Assembly (NCBI GenBank): GCA_963719805.1
Contig: CAVRDF010000007.1
Span: 124,001-188,000 of the forward strand
Origin: JAMXLO01 sp963719805
GTDB lineage: Bacteria > Pseudomonadota > Alphaproteobacteria > Acetobacterales > Acetobacteraceae
DNA length: 64,000 nucleotides
Reading direction: 5' to 3'
Shown here: positions 1 through 7,596 of the stretch, one piece after another
How positions within the stretch are numbered: position 1 is the first letter of the stretch
Layout: each line of letters begins with the position of its first letter
Notes under the pieces: model-generated
Databases searched by the model: none
Told to the model about the DNA's origin: nothing
The model's input: only the letters and a program-made list of their open reading frames with translations
Translations under genes and position numbers: made by a program

Positions 1-583
1 CGAAGGCCTGTGCACGGCGGGTTTTCTGCACCATCAGCGCGGCAACACTGCCGCCGAAGTGGTGCATGATTTCGAACAGCTCGTTCCAAAATTCGCCGGT
101 ACAGAAACCCGGCACGACGGCGAGATCGAGGCAGATATCGAAGATCGTGCGGCCGAGCGGGCGGCGACGGATCTGGCGCTCGAGGTCGCGGATACTGGGC
201 ATGAAGAGTTCGGGATTGTTCCAGCCCTTGGGACGGCATGAGCGCGGCGCCTTTTGCGTGGCTGGCGCCGTTGCCGGCGGCGGTGTTGCGAGCGGTGCTT
301 GTGGCGCGCTGATGCGGCGATGGACGACGTCGATGTCGTGGCCGGTGGCGGCGCGGATGACCAGCAGGCGCTCCAGCGCGGCGGCACGTTGAATGCCGCG
401 ATTGAGATGGGCGAGGATGGTGGAGAGATTGGCGGTGCCGAAGCAGGCGGCGATGGCGTTGAAGTTGGACGCGGTGGAACGTTGACGGACAGTGTCGAGC
501 AGGTGAAGGCCGTAGCCGAGCAGTGTGCGAACGGCGTGCAGCAGAAGGGCGATGTTGTTGGGAAGAGCGTTCGCGGGCTCCAT
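1..583 (-). CDS. Uncharacterised protein, C-terminus cut off by the window edge
   Basis: The frame opens at an ATG at 583-581 and stays open to base 1, giving at least 194 residues. Residues 1-90 are Ala/Leu-rich and look helical; residues 93-115 form a Pro/Ala/Thr-rich linker; then comes a segment with GWNNPELFMPS (about 120-130), a basic stretch with RQIRRRPLGR, and an aromatic helix-like segment with GEFWNELFEIMHHFGG. There is no signal peptide or membrane segment. I do not recognise a family. The frame is supported by its length and by balanced amino-acid use compared with the Ser/Pro/Arg-rich alternative frame on the same strand. No Shine-Dalgarno sequence precedes the ATG; instead a perfect palindrome ends 9 bases upstream. 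Confidence 0.6.
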   Translation of the reverse strand, partial: MEPANALPNNIALLLHAVRTLLGYGLHLLDTVRQRSTASNFNAIAACFGTANLSTILAHLNRGIQRAAALERLLVIRAATGHDIDVVHRRISAPQAPLATPPPATAPATQKAPRSCRPKGWNNPELFMPSIRDLERQIRRRPLGRTIFDICLDLAVVPGFCTGEFWNELFEIMHHFGGSVAALMVQKTRRAQAF

Positions 584-591
584 GGAAGTAT

Positions 592-610
592 TTCTAACAC
601 GACGTTAGAA
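592..610. promoter_or_regulatory. Perfect 7-bp inverted repeat, candidate operator
   Basis: TTCTAAC and GTTAGAA arms are separated by five bases. The element lies 9-27 bases before the start codon of the minus-strand gene ending at 583, where a ribosome site or operator would be expected. A role as a binding site is inference from position and symmetry only. Confidence 0.3.
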
Positions 611-715
611 CGATGGGCAAGGAATATTTTCAGCGATGTGTGGTGAACGGGGTCTGGCAGCGTGGCTTATCACCGGTAACCAAATGAGCGGCGAGGCGCA
701 GGCTGCTCTGCCTCG

Positions 716-1408
716 CTAGAGTTTGCCGCGGTCTTTGTTCCATTTCAGCCACTCGCGAAACCCATCCTGCCATTGCGGTGTCAAAGTTGTGAGTTTGCCT
801 GCCATGGCACTGATATTTGTCGCGCTCGGCGAGTTACCGGCGGGCAGCGCCTTGGCGAAGCCATCGCCGCTGTGCATTTCATCGCCCATGCCCAACTGGT
901 TATGCATGCTCTCGTGAAACGCTGCACGCGCCAGATTCAGTGACAGCGCGGCGGCGTTGTGCGGGTCCTGCAGCCTGTGGACGTATACTTCACTGATGCC
1001 GAGCGTGGGTGTTCGCGCACTGCCACGCGTCGTACCGTCTGTTACCGTGGTACCCATCCTTGAGGTATCGGTGACTGCGTCGAGCGTGAAGCCGCTGCTG
1101 TAGTTCGGATGCAACAGGATCACGCTGTCCCGAGGGTATGGGACGAAGAAGATGATCAGGTTGATTGCGTGCGAATCTCCGGCATCGCCGCCGGCTGGAG
1201 TGGACGTTGGCTGATCGAGCCATTGGACGTCGGCGCTCCAGGTGGTGTTCGCCGAGGAAGCCTTCTGACAGACCAGACCATACCAGGTCTTCAATTGGGA
1301 ACACACGCTGGCGGCGTCGGTGCCGACGCTCGCAGCGTCCGGCGCGGTCTGCTCCCTGGCTTTGCCACAATCGATCAGTCGAACCACATATGATTTGGTA
1401 TCGGCCAT
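716..1408 (-). CDS. Putative zincin-like metalloprotein
   Basis: This is a 230-residue protein if started at the ATG at 1408, which has an AGGTG-type ribosome site about 8 bases upstream; an in-frame start at 1468 would add 20 residues. The key feature is HESMH (residues 165-169), a canonical HExxH zinc-binding helix, followed by GMGDEMH with a possible third ligand at D176 or H179. Spacing differs from the strict metzincin pattern HExxHxxGxxH. There is no leader peptide; three cysteines lie in residues 14-47. Zinc binding is inferred from the motif, and protease activity is not shown. It stands alone, with non-coding DNA on both sides. A non-catalytic member of a zincin fold is the main alternative. 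Confidence 0.65.
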   Translation of the reverse strand: MADTKSYVVRLIDCGKAREQTAPDAASVGTDAASVCSQLKTWYGLVCQKASSANTTWSADVQWLDQPTSTPAGGDAGDSHAINLIIFFVPYPRDSVILLHPNYSSGFTLDAVTDTSRMGTTVTDGTTRGSARTPTLGISEVYVHRLQDPHNAAALSLNLARAAFHESMHNQLGMGDEMHSGDGFAKALPAGNSPSATNISAMAGKLTTLTPQWQDGFREWLKWNKDRGKL

Positions 1409-1715
1409 GGCTGTCACCTGTGCCAGATGTGTACCGCATGCTAGGCATCCGATGATCCTTCGTGGCAATTGCCAAAGCTGCTGGCCATTATTCTCGAATC
1501 ATCATTGACATTGTTCGGCTCGATGACGCGACGGGATGAGTTGAACCCGACTGGCTATTGGGTAGACCCCAACAGACGATCCCCTGCACTGGCCAATGTG
1601 CGAGTGTTCACCGCTTGATTTGGCGGGGAACAGGCAGCGGAAGCATGTCTGGTGGCGGTGGCTGACCTCGCGCTGGCGAACAGCACCGTTCATTGCCATG
1701 TTCTTGGGGGTTACG

Positions 1716-1848
1716 ATGCAGGACGATACGGCCAGTGGTGCTGCCCTTCTTGCAACTGCGCGCGACTTCCAGGCGCGTATTGTCGCGCAGCGCGATGCTA
1801 TCGAAACATCCCGGCGGCTGCCGGCAGAACTCGCGCGCGACCGATTGG
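1716..1848 (+). pseudogene. N-terminal remnant of an acyl-CoA dehydrogenase/flavin hydroxylase-like gene
   Basis: From the ATG at 1716 about 42 codons read like the start of an acyl-CoA dehydrogenase-fold hydroxylase: an Ala-rich opening, then ARIVAQRDAIETSRRLPAEL, the typical first helix region in which a DxxE/ERRLP-like sequence precedes the active domain. After about base 1848 the similarity stops in all three frames, so roughly nine tenths of a normal ~380-residue protein is missing. Unlike the single-base breaks elsewhere in this window, no frame change restores it. It is probably the scar of an old deletion or rearrangement upstream of the molybdenum hydroxylase operon. The family call rests on one short stretch. 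Confidence 0.45.
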
Positions 1849-2248
1849 GCGCGTCCTATTCGGTCTCGAACCAGACAATCCGATGCGCTGACACTAAAGG
1901 AAGAGAAGAATTGAAGTCCGGCTTGGGCCGGGCGAGCGGGAGCCGCAGCTGATCGTCGATGACTACGCGAGGACTCAACCGTTACAGTCGAGCGACCGGC
2001 TCGGGCGCAATTCAGCCGGCGCCTGCCGAACCGGAATGGTCCATTGGAGAGCCAAACGCCAGCGGTAGTTCTTGGGGACCGGGAATGGGGATTACGCCAA
2101 AGCCTCTGCTCGTCGTCCGCGTAGGACAGCTTTGACGCCGCTTCATACATCAACCACAAAGCGTGCTATCGTCGAACCAGCAAGATGGGCGCGGCGCGAT
2201 GACGAGGGGCGCCACGCCGGATCGCCTATGCGGGGTAGGAGGAAAGTG
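1849..2248. other. Non-coding stretch before the molybdenum hydroxylase operon
   Basis: About 400 bases without a convincing gene. I see no tRNA, insertion-sequence end or clear hairpin. It must contain the promoter of the operon starting at 2249, but no convincing -35/-10 pair could be picked by eye. A strong AGGAGG ribosome site lies at 2237-2242. Confidence 0.4.
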
Positions 2249-2725
2249 ATGTCGGGCATAGCTGTTTCAACCACGATCAATGGCGATGATGTCGAATACC
2301 TGTGCCACTATGAGGAGACTCTGCTCGACGTGCTGCGTGACCACCTGGGCCTCATGGGAGCCAAGGAAGGCTGCAGCACCGGTGACTGCGGTGCGTGCAG
2401 CGTCATCCTCGACGGCCGTTTGGTGTGCTCATGCCTGGTACTGGGGGCGGAGGCTGGCGGCCACCACATCGAGACCATCGAGGGCATGGCGGCCGGCGAC
2501 AAGCTGCACCCGTTGCAGGCGAAGTTCCTCGAGCACGCCGCCCTGCAATGCGGTTTCTGTACACCAGGTTTCCTCATGGCGGCGAAGTATCTGCTGGCCG
2601 GCAATCCGGACCCGACAGAGGAACAAATTCGCTTCGGCTTGGCTGGAAACCTCTGCCGCTGCACTGGGTACGACAAGATCGTGCGTGCCGTTCAAGACGC
2701 TGCTCGCGTGATGAGGGGAGACTGA
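2249..2725 (+). CDS. Molybdenum hydroxylase small subunit, [2Fe-2S] protein
   Basis: A 158-residue electron-transfer subunit of the xanthine dehydrogenase/CO dehydrogenase family. The ferredoxin-like domain has Cys42, Cys47, Cys50 and Cys60 (EGCSTGDCGAC, then LVC), binding the distal cluster. The helical domain has Cys101, Cys104, Cys136 and Cys138 (QCGFC and NLCRCTGY), binding the cluster next to the molybdenum cofactor. All eight expected ligands are present and length is normal. The start at 2249 is chosen for the AGGAGG at 2237-2242; longer in-frame starts have no family similarity. It is followed after 2 bases by the large subunit, so the two are co-translated. The substrate cannot be told from sequence. 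Confidence 0.93.
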   Translation: MSGIAVSTTINGDDVEYLCHYEETLLDVLRDHLGLMGAKEGCSTGDCGACSVILDGRLVCSCLVLGAEAGGHHIETIEGMAAGDKLHPLQAKFLEHAALQCGFCTPGFLMAAKYLLAGNPDPTEEQIRFGLAGNLCRCTGYDKIVRAVQDAARVMRGD

Positions 2726-2727
2726 CC

Positions 2728-4992
2728 ATGGGATTCGATCCGAGTTACTCGGCCCGGAAATTTGCATCCGTTGGCACCCGCCCGGTTCGTCCCGACGGGG
2801 TCGACAAGGTAACGGGTCGTGCGCGCTACGGCGCGGATTTCAACATGCCCGGGCAGTTGGTGGGGCGCATTCTCAGAAGCCCCCACGCCCACGCCAGGAT
2901 CAGGCATATCGACACGTCCAAGGCGGCGAAGCTGCAAGGCGTCAAGGCGGTCATCACTGCGGCCGATCTGCCCGATCTCACCGACGGCAATTCCGACCTG
3001 CACGATATCCTCGACAACTGCATGGCGCGGAAGAAGGCGCTGTATGACGGCCATGCGGTGGCCGCGGTGGCCGCGATTGATGCCCGCACGGCCAGGCGTG
3101 CCTTGGACCTGATCGAGGTCGATTACGAGGTACTGCCGCACGTCACGGATGTGGACGAGGCGATGAAGCTCTCGGCGCCGTTGCTGCACGACACGGTGTT
3201 CACCGGGGGGGTGGAGCCCAAGCCCGCCACAGCCTCCAACGTCACCAATCGCACGCAGTACGGCCACGGCGACGTCGAAGCGGGCTTCGAGCAAGCCGAC
3301 CTTGTCATCGAACGGTCCTTCAAGACCGAGCAAACACACCAGGGCTACATCGAGCCCCACGCCTGCGTTGCCAGCGTCAATCCTGACGGGACCTCCGAGA
3401 TGTGGGTCTGCACCCAGGGCCATTTCGTCTATCGCCAGCAATGTGCCCAACTGCTTGGCCTCGATGTCTCGAAGCTGCGCGTTACCTCATCGGAGATTGG
3501 CGGTGGCTTCGGCGGCAAGACGCACATCTGGTCGGAGCCAATCGCGCTGGCGCTGTCACGCAAGGCGGGCCGGCCAGTCAAGCTTGTGATGTCGCGTGAG
3601 GAAGTCTTCCGCGCCTCGGGCCCGACCAGTGCCACCTCGATCGATGTCAAGATCGGCGCCAGGAAGGACGGAACCATCACGGCGGCTTCCGCAACGCTCC
3701 GCTATTCCTGCGGCCCCTATACGGGCCCGTGGGCAATGCTCGGCGCGATGACCTCGTTCGCCTGCTACGATCTTAAGAACGTCAAGACCGTCGGCTACGA
3801 GGTGCTGGTCAATCGGCCCAAGACCGCGGCCTATCGCGCGCCATCGGCACCGATGGCCGCCTTCGCGGTGGAAAGCGTCATCGATGAGCTGGCGCAGAAG
3901 ATCGGCATGAACCCGGTTGATTTCCGCATCAGGAACGCTGCCAAGGAAGGCACCAAATCGTCCTACGGTCCTGTGTTTGGCCCGATCGGCATCGGACCTA
4001 CGTTGGAAGCGGCGCAGAAGCATCCGCACATGAACGCGCCACTCGGCAAGAACCAGGGCCGCGGCATGGCCTGCGGCTTCTGGTTCAACTTCGGCGGTCA
4101 GACCTGCACCGACCTCAATGTGGGTGCCGACGGCACGGTGACGTTGACCGTCGGCACGGTCGACGTGGGTGGATCGCGCGCCTCGCTGTCGCTGGTGGCG
4201 GCCGAAGAGCTCGGCATCCCCTATTCCCAGGTGCAGACGGTGGTCGCCGATACCGGATCCCTTGGCTACAACGACATGACCGACGGCAGCCGCGGCACTT
4301 TCTCCTCGTCGATGGCGACAATTTCGGCCGCCCGCAACGCAATCGTGGTCTTGCGGGAACGCGCGGCCAGGATGTGGGACATTCCTGTCGACGATGTCGT
4401 CTGGCAGGATGGTCACGCCATGGCCGTGGGTGACAAGCACGGCAATCGCGCCCCGTTGTCGATCAAGGACATCGCGGCGAAGGCCGCTAATACGGGCGGA
4501 CCGGTCGCCGGCCACAGCGAGCTGGTCGCCGACGGTGCCGGCGTGTCGTTTGCCACCCACATCTGCGACGTCGAAGTGGATCCGGATACCGGCGCCACGA
4601 AGATACTGCGCTATACGGTCGTGCAGGACGCGGGAAAGGCGGTGCATCCCGCCTATGTGGAAGGGCAGTACCAAGGCGGAGCCGCGCAGGGCATAGGGTG
4701 GGCGCTCAACGAGGAGTACGTCTACGGTGAGGACGGACGTCTCCAGAATCCCGGCTTCCTCGACTACCGCGTCCCGGTTTGCTCGGACCTGCCGATGATC
4801 GGTACGCAGATTCTCGAGATCCCCAACCCGAATCATCCCTATGGGGTGCGCGGCGTCGGCGAAACATCGATCGTGCCGCCGCTGGCAGCAACTGCGAACG
4901 CCGTGTCGAATGCGGTGGGCGTTCGCATGACGCATATTCCCATGTCGCCACCGCGCATCCTGGCGGCGCTGGAGGCTGACCGGGCCCGCTGA
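2728..4992 (+). CDS. Molybdenum hydroxylase large subunit (xanthine dehydrogenase family)
   Basis: A 754-residue molybdopterin-binding catalytic subunit. Visible landmarks: an N-terminal a/b-hammerhead domain (about 20-135), Gln230 in VCTQGHF, the cofactor-binding IGGGFGGK (257-264), AYRAPSAP in place of the AYRCSFR of form I CO dehydrogenases, and the catalytic GVGE with Glu712. These predict hydroxylation or oxidation of an aldehyde, heterocycle or acyl-CoA-type substrate, not CO. The start at 2728 follows GAGGGGAG and lies 2 bases after the small-subunit stop. No FAD-binding medium subunit is encoded nearby, so electrons must leave from the small subunit to another acceptor, as in isoquinoline-oxidoreductase-type enzymes. 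The stop overlaps the next start (TGATG). Confidence 0.92.
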   Translation: MGFDPSYSARKFASVGTRPVRPDGVDKVTGRARYGADFNMPGQLVGRILRSPHAHARIRHIDTSKAAKLQGVKAVITAADLPDLTDGNSDLHDILDNCMARKKALYDGHAVAAVAAIDARTARRALDLIEVDYEVLPHVTDVDEAMKLSAPLLHDTVFTGGVEPKPATASNVTNRTQYGHGDVEAGFEQADLVIERSFKTEQTHQGYIEPHACVASVNPDGTSEMWVCTQGHFVYRQQCAQLLGLDVSKLRVTSSEIGGGFGGKTHIWSEPIALALSRKAGRPVKLVMSREEVFRASGPTSATSIDVKIGARKDGTITAASATLRYSCGPYTGPWAMLGAMTSFACYDLKNVKTVGYEVLVNRPKTAAYRAPSAPMAAFAVESVIDELAQKIGMNPVDFRIRNAAKEGTKSSYGPVFGPIGIGPTLEAAQKHPHMNAPLGKNQGRGMACGFWFNFGGQTCTDLNVGADGTVTLTVGTVDVGGSRASLSLVAAEELGIPYSQVQTVVADTGSLGYNDMTDGSRGTFSSSMATISAARNAIVVLRERAARMWDIPVDDVVWQDGHAMAVGDKHGNRAPLSIKDIAAKAANTGGPVAGHSELVADGAGVSFATHICDVEVDPDTGATKILRYTVVQDAGKAVHPAYVEGQYQGGAAQGIGWALNEEYVYGEDGRLQNPGFLDYRVPVCSDLPMIGTQILEIPNPNHPYGVRGVGETSIVPPLAATANAVSNAVGVRMTHIPMSPPRILAALEADRAR

Positions 4993-5237
4993 TGGTCGAG
5001 GTGACACTATGGGGAGCGCTCGGCGCGGCCGTCGGAGGCAAGGAGAAGCTCGACATCGAAGCTAAAGACATCGGGGAGCTGTTCCGCAATCTGGCGGAGC
5101 AGTATCCCGCGCTCGGGCCCTTCATCGAGCGTGGCATCGCGGTCTCCATCGATGGGGTGATTTATCGCGACACCTGGTCCAAGGAACTTCCGAAGGACGC
5201 CGCGATCTTCCTGCTCCCGCGCCTCGCCGGCGGATAG
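4992..5237 (+). CDS. MoaD/ThiS-like sulfur carrier protein
   Basis: An 81-residue ubiquitin-like protein ending in Gly-Gly (LPRLAGG), the C-terminus that is adenylated and thiocarboxylated in MoaD and ThiS. The pattern of a beta strand, a helix with GELFRNLAEQYPALG, and a strand before the di-glycine tail fits the family, as does the length. Its ATG overlaps the stop of the large subunit by one base, so it is translationally coupled to the hydroxylase. Housekeeping moaD normally sits with moaE or other cofactor genes; here the carrier is tied to one molybdoenzyme. It may supply sulfur for that enzyme's cofactor, or act as a tag or substrate carrier; this is inference. Confidence 0.8.
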   Translation: MVEVTLWGALGAAVGGKEKLDIEAKDIGELFRNLAEQYPALGPFIERGIAVSIDGVIYRDTWSKELPKDAAIFLLPRLAGG

Positions 5238-5245
5238 GAATCGCG

Positions 5246-5277
5246 GCAGCGTTGTCAGAAGTGCCTCCTGACGCTGC
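5246..5277 (+). terminator. Imperfect hairpin after the hydroxylase operon
   Basis: GCAGCG...TCAG pairs with CTGACGCTGC across a short loop with a three-base bulge, starting 9 bases after the stop of the MoaD-like gene. No T-run follows, so intrinsic termination is uncertain. Confidence 0.3.
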
Positions 5278-5458
5278 GATAGATTACGGCTTCCGTCGCC
5301 GCAAACCTCCGTCCGATGTCATGGTGGCGCACCTACGCGCAACGGCCTGGAGCTAGCGTGGTCTGCGAAAGCTCTCGGGGCGACGCATTCGACCGAGATT
5401 TCTCAGCCCCGGCTCTGCGCCACTCGGTCCGATAATGATCTAGCACCGGTGAACAGCA
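5278..5458. other. Intergenic stretch between convergent genes
   Basis: About 180 bases between the hydroxylase operon and the minus-strand TPR gene. No open frame, repeat or RNA gene is visible here. Confidence 0.4.
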
Positions 5459-6025
5459 CTAGGTTTCTTCACCCAAAGCGCGGCGGCGCAGGTCCTTCAG
5501 GCGTTCTTCGCCACCGGGCGTCTTGGGGTCGATCTCCATGACCTTCTGCCAGGCCTCGTAGGCGCCTTTCCAGTTCTTCTGCGCCGCGGCGATTTTGCTG
5601 AGCGTCTGGAATGCGGCGAAGTTGCGCGGTTCGTGCTGCAGCGTCTCCTGGATGTCGGCAACCGCACCAAGAGTGTCGCCATCGGCGAAGCGTGCGATGG
5701 CGCGCTGATGATACGCCTCGGCCATATTCGGATCGAGCGTGACCGCGTCGCTGAAATCCTCGATGGCGTCCTTGTTGGCCGAGGCCTTCAATTCACGCAG
5801 GCCGCGGGTCATGAGCAAGGTCACCGCGGGCGTGCCGGCGTTGGCCCAGAGTTCCCTGATCTGCATCTCGAGCGGCGCGGCGACCTGCTCGTTCGGTGCG
5901 GCTTTCAACGCGGCGAGCAGCCGGTCCAGCGCGGCGTGCTTTTCCGCCGCCGTGCCGCCGGCGTTCTGCGCCAGAGCCGGCGAAGCCGTCAGTAGCAGTA
6001 TCGGCAGAAGCATCGCTCGCATCAT
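5459..6025 (-). CDS. Exported TPR-repeat protein
   Basis: A 188-residue protein with a Sec signal peptide (MRAMLLPILLLTASPALA, cleaved before QNAGG) and about three tetratricopeptide repeats in residues 75-175, visible as AIEDFSDAVTLDPNMAEAY, AVADIQETLQHEPRNFAAF and AYEAWQKVMEIDPKTP. TPRs form helical scaffolds for protein partners, so a periplasmic adaptor role is likely. The start is set by the ATGA overlap with the stop of glcF (ATG 6025-6023). It is the last gene of the minus-strand glycolate oxidase run. A partner in glycolate metabolism is not evident; co-transcription is the only link. Confidence 0.82.
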   Translation of the reverse strand: MMRAMLLPILLLTASPALAQNAGGTAAEKHAALDRLLAALKAAPNEQVAAPLEMQIRELWANAGTPAVTLLMTRGLRELKASANKDAIEDFSDAVTLDPNMAEAYHQRAIARFADGDTLGAVADIQETLQHEPRNFAAFQTLSKIAAAQKNWKGAYEAWQKVMEIDPKTPGGEERLKDLRRRALGEET

Positions 6026-7335
6026 TCGGTCACTCCCAACGCAGCGGGACGCGGGCCGCCGGCCATCCAATCCAGCAACTCGACGGTATGCACGACAGGC
6101 ACGGTGTCGCCGCTGAGTTGCGTGATGCAGCCGATGTTTCCGGCCGCGATGATATCAGCATTGGTGGCCCGCAGATTGGTCAGCTTGCGTTCACGTAGCT
6201 GTGCGGCGAGGTCCGGTTGCAGCATGTTGTAGGTGCCGGCGGAGCCGCAGCAGATATGCGCTTCCGCCGGCTCGACCACGGTAAAGCCAGCCCGCTGCAA
6301 CAGCTGCTTGGGCTGCGCGGTGATCTGCTGCCCATGCTGCAGGCTGCAGGCGGAATGGTAGGCAATCGTCATGGGTGGCGCGTCGCGCACCGGCGCGTAG
6401 CCGAGCCTTGCCAGCAGTTCGCTGATGTCGCAGGCGAGCGAAGCGATCTTCGCGGCCTGACTGCGCCAGGGTTCCCGCTCGGTACGGAACAGAAAGCCGT
6501 AATCCTTCACCATGGTGCCGCAACCGGATGCGTTGACCACGATGGCGTCGAGGCCCTGGTCTTCGATTTCGCGCGACCACGCATCGATGTTGGCGCGCGC
6601 GCTGGCAAGCGCGGTCGCATGCTGCCCCATGTGGTGCGTCAGCGCGCCGCAGCAGCCGGCATCGGGCGGCACCAGCACCTCGACGCCCATGCGCTGCAAC
6701 AGGCGGATGGTTGCCTCGTTGATCGACGGTGCCAGCACCTGCTGGGCACAGCCCGCCAGCAGCGCCACGCGTGCGCGGCGTTTGCCCTGCGCCGGATGCA
6801 CACCGGTTGTCGCGGTCGGACTGGGCGGTGGGACGGCAGCGGGTGCGAGGTCCAGCATCGCGCGCAGGCGTTGGGTCAAGCGCCCGGAAGCGGGCAGCAA
6901 TCGCGCAAACGGCCGCGCCAATTGCGCGCCCAGCAGTGCGATCCGAAATCGCAGCGGATGCGGCAGCACCTTGCCGAGCAGCGCGCGAAGCAGCCGTTCG
7001 TCCCAGGGCCGGCGGTAGGTGCGCTCGATGTAGGTGCGCGCATGATCGACCAGGTGCATGTAGTGCACACCGGAGGGACATGTCGTCATGCAGGCCAGAC
7101 ACGACAGACAGCGGTCGATGTGACGCACCACATTCACGGTGGCCGGACGGTTGGTCTCCAGCATGTCCTTGATCAGGTAGATACGGCCGCGCGGGCTATC
7201 CAGTTCGTCGCCGAGCAGCAGGAAGGTGGGACAGGTCGCCGTGCATATGCCGCAATGCACGCAGGTCCGCAGCACCTGATTGGAGGATGAGGTTTCCGGA
7301 TCGCGCAATTGCTCGGCGGTGAAATTGGTCTGCAT
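6022..7335 (-). CDS. glcF: Glycolate oxidase iron-sulfur subunit GlcF
   Basis: A 437-residue electron-transfer subunit of the membrane-associated glycolate oxidase GlcDEF, which oxidises glycolate to glyoxylate. Two 4Fe-4S motifs are near the N-terminus: CVHCGICTATCP (Cys25, 28, 31, 35) and CLSCLACMTTCP (Cys76, 79, 82, 86). Two CCG domains follow, seen as DAGCCGALTHHMG and HICCGSAGTYN. Length and order match the family. It lies directly after a small membrane protein (3-base gap) and overlaps the TPR gene by four bases, consistent with a single transcript from glcD. Confidence 0.95.
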   Translation of the reverse strand: MQTNFTAEQLRDPETSSSNQVLRTCVHCGICTATCPTFLLLGDELDSPRGRIYLIKDMLETNRPATVNVVRHIDRCLSCLACMTTCPSGVHYMHLVDHARTYIERTYRRPWDERLLRALLGKVLPHPLRFRIALLGAQLARPFARLLPASGRLTQRLRAMLDLAPAAVPPPSPTATTGVHPAQGKRRARVALLAGCAQQVLAPSINEATIRLLQRMGVEVLVPPDAGCCGALTHHMGQHATALASARANIDAWSREIEDQGLDAIVVNASGCGTMVKDYGFLFRTEREPWRSQAAKIASLACDISELLARLGYAPVRDAPPMTIAYHSACSLQHGQQITAQPKQLLQRAGFTVVEPAEAHICCGSAGTYNMLQPDLAAQLRERKLTNLRATNADIIAAGNIGCITQLSGDTVPVVHTVELLDWMAGGPRPAALGVTE

Positions 7336-7338
7336 CGG

Positions 7339-7590
7339 TCAATGTCTCGGCGGCGGCAGGGTGCGCATCAATGCGAGCGTCGCCCCGAACCAGAGCAAAC
7401 CGAGCGGCAGGAAGAACAGCGACCATTGCGGATAGCCGACGAGCGCCAGCAGCAGAACAAGCGAGCCGAGCATCATGCCGAACTGGAGGTTGAGGATGCG
7501 CCGATCGGGGCTGATGCGGTAATATTGGAACGCCAGCAGGATGAAGCTGAGAACGAAGAACGGCAGGATGACGCTGATGGGTATGTGCAT
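7339..7590 (-). CDS. Small two-helix membrane protein inside the glc operon
   Basis: An 83-residue protein with two hydrophobic segments, about residues 4-20 (ISVILPFFVLSFILLAFQ) and 38-72 (MLGSLVLLLALVG and LFFLPLGLLWFGATLAL), separated by a short charged loop with YYRISPDRR. It starts 6 bases after the glcE stop and ends 3 bases before glcF, so it is certainly co-transcribed. I do not recognise a named family. Position suggests a membrane anchor or assembly helper for glycolate oxidase; this is inference. Confidence 0.72.
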   Translation of the reverse strand: MHIPISVILPFFVLSFILLAFQYYRISPDRRILNLQFGMMLGSLVLLLALVGYPQWSLFFLPLGLLWFGATLALMRTLPPPRH

Positions 7591-7596
7591 TTATGC

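Noticed and set aside
1608..2159. A 183-codon minus-strand open frame over the gap before the hydroxylase operon
   Set aside because: Ser/Arg/Pro-rich, no recognisable motif, and antisense to the acyl-CoA dehydrogenase-like remnant.
2395..2727. Long N-terminal extension of the molybdenum hydroxylase large subunit
   Set aside because: The extension overlaps the small subunit in another frame and is Arg/His-rich; the family start and a ribosome site are at 2728.
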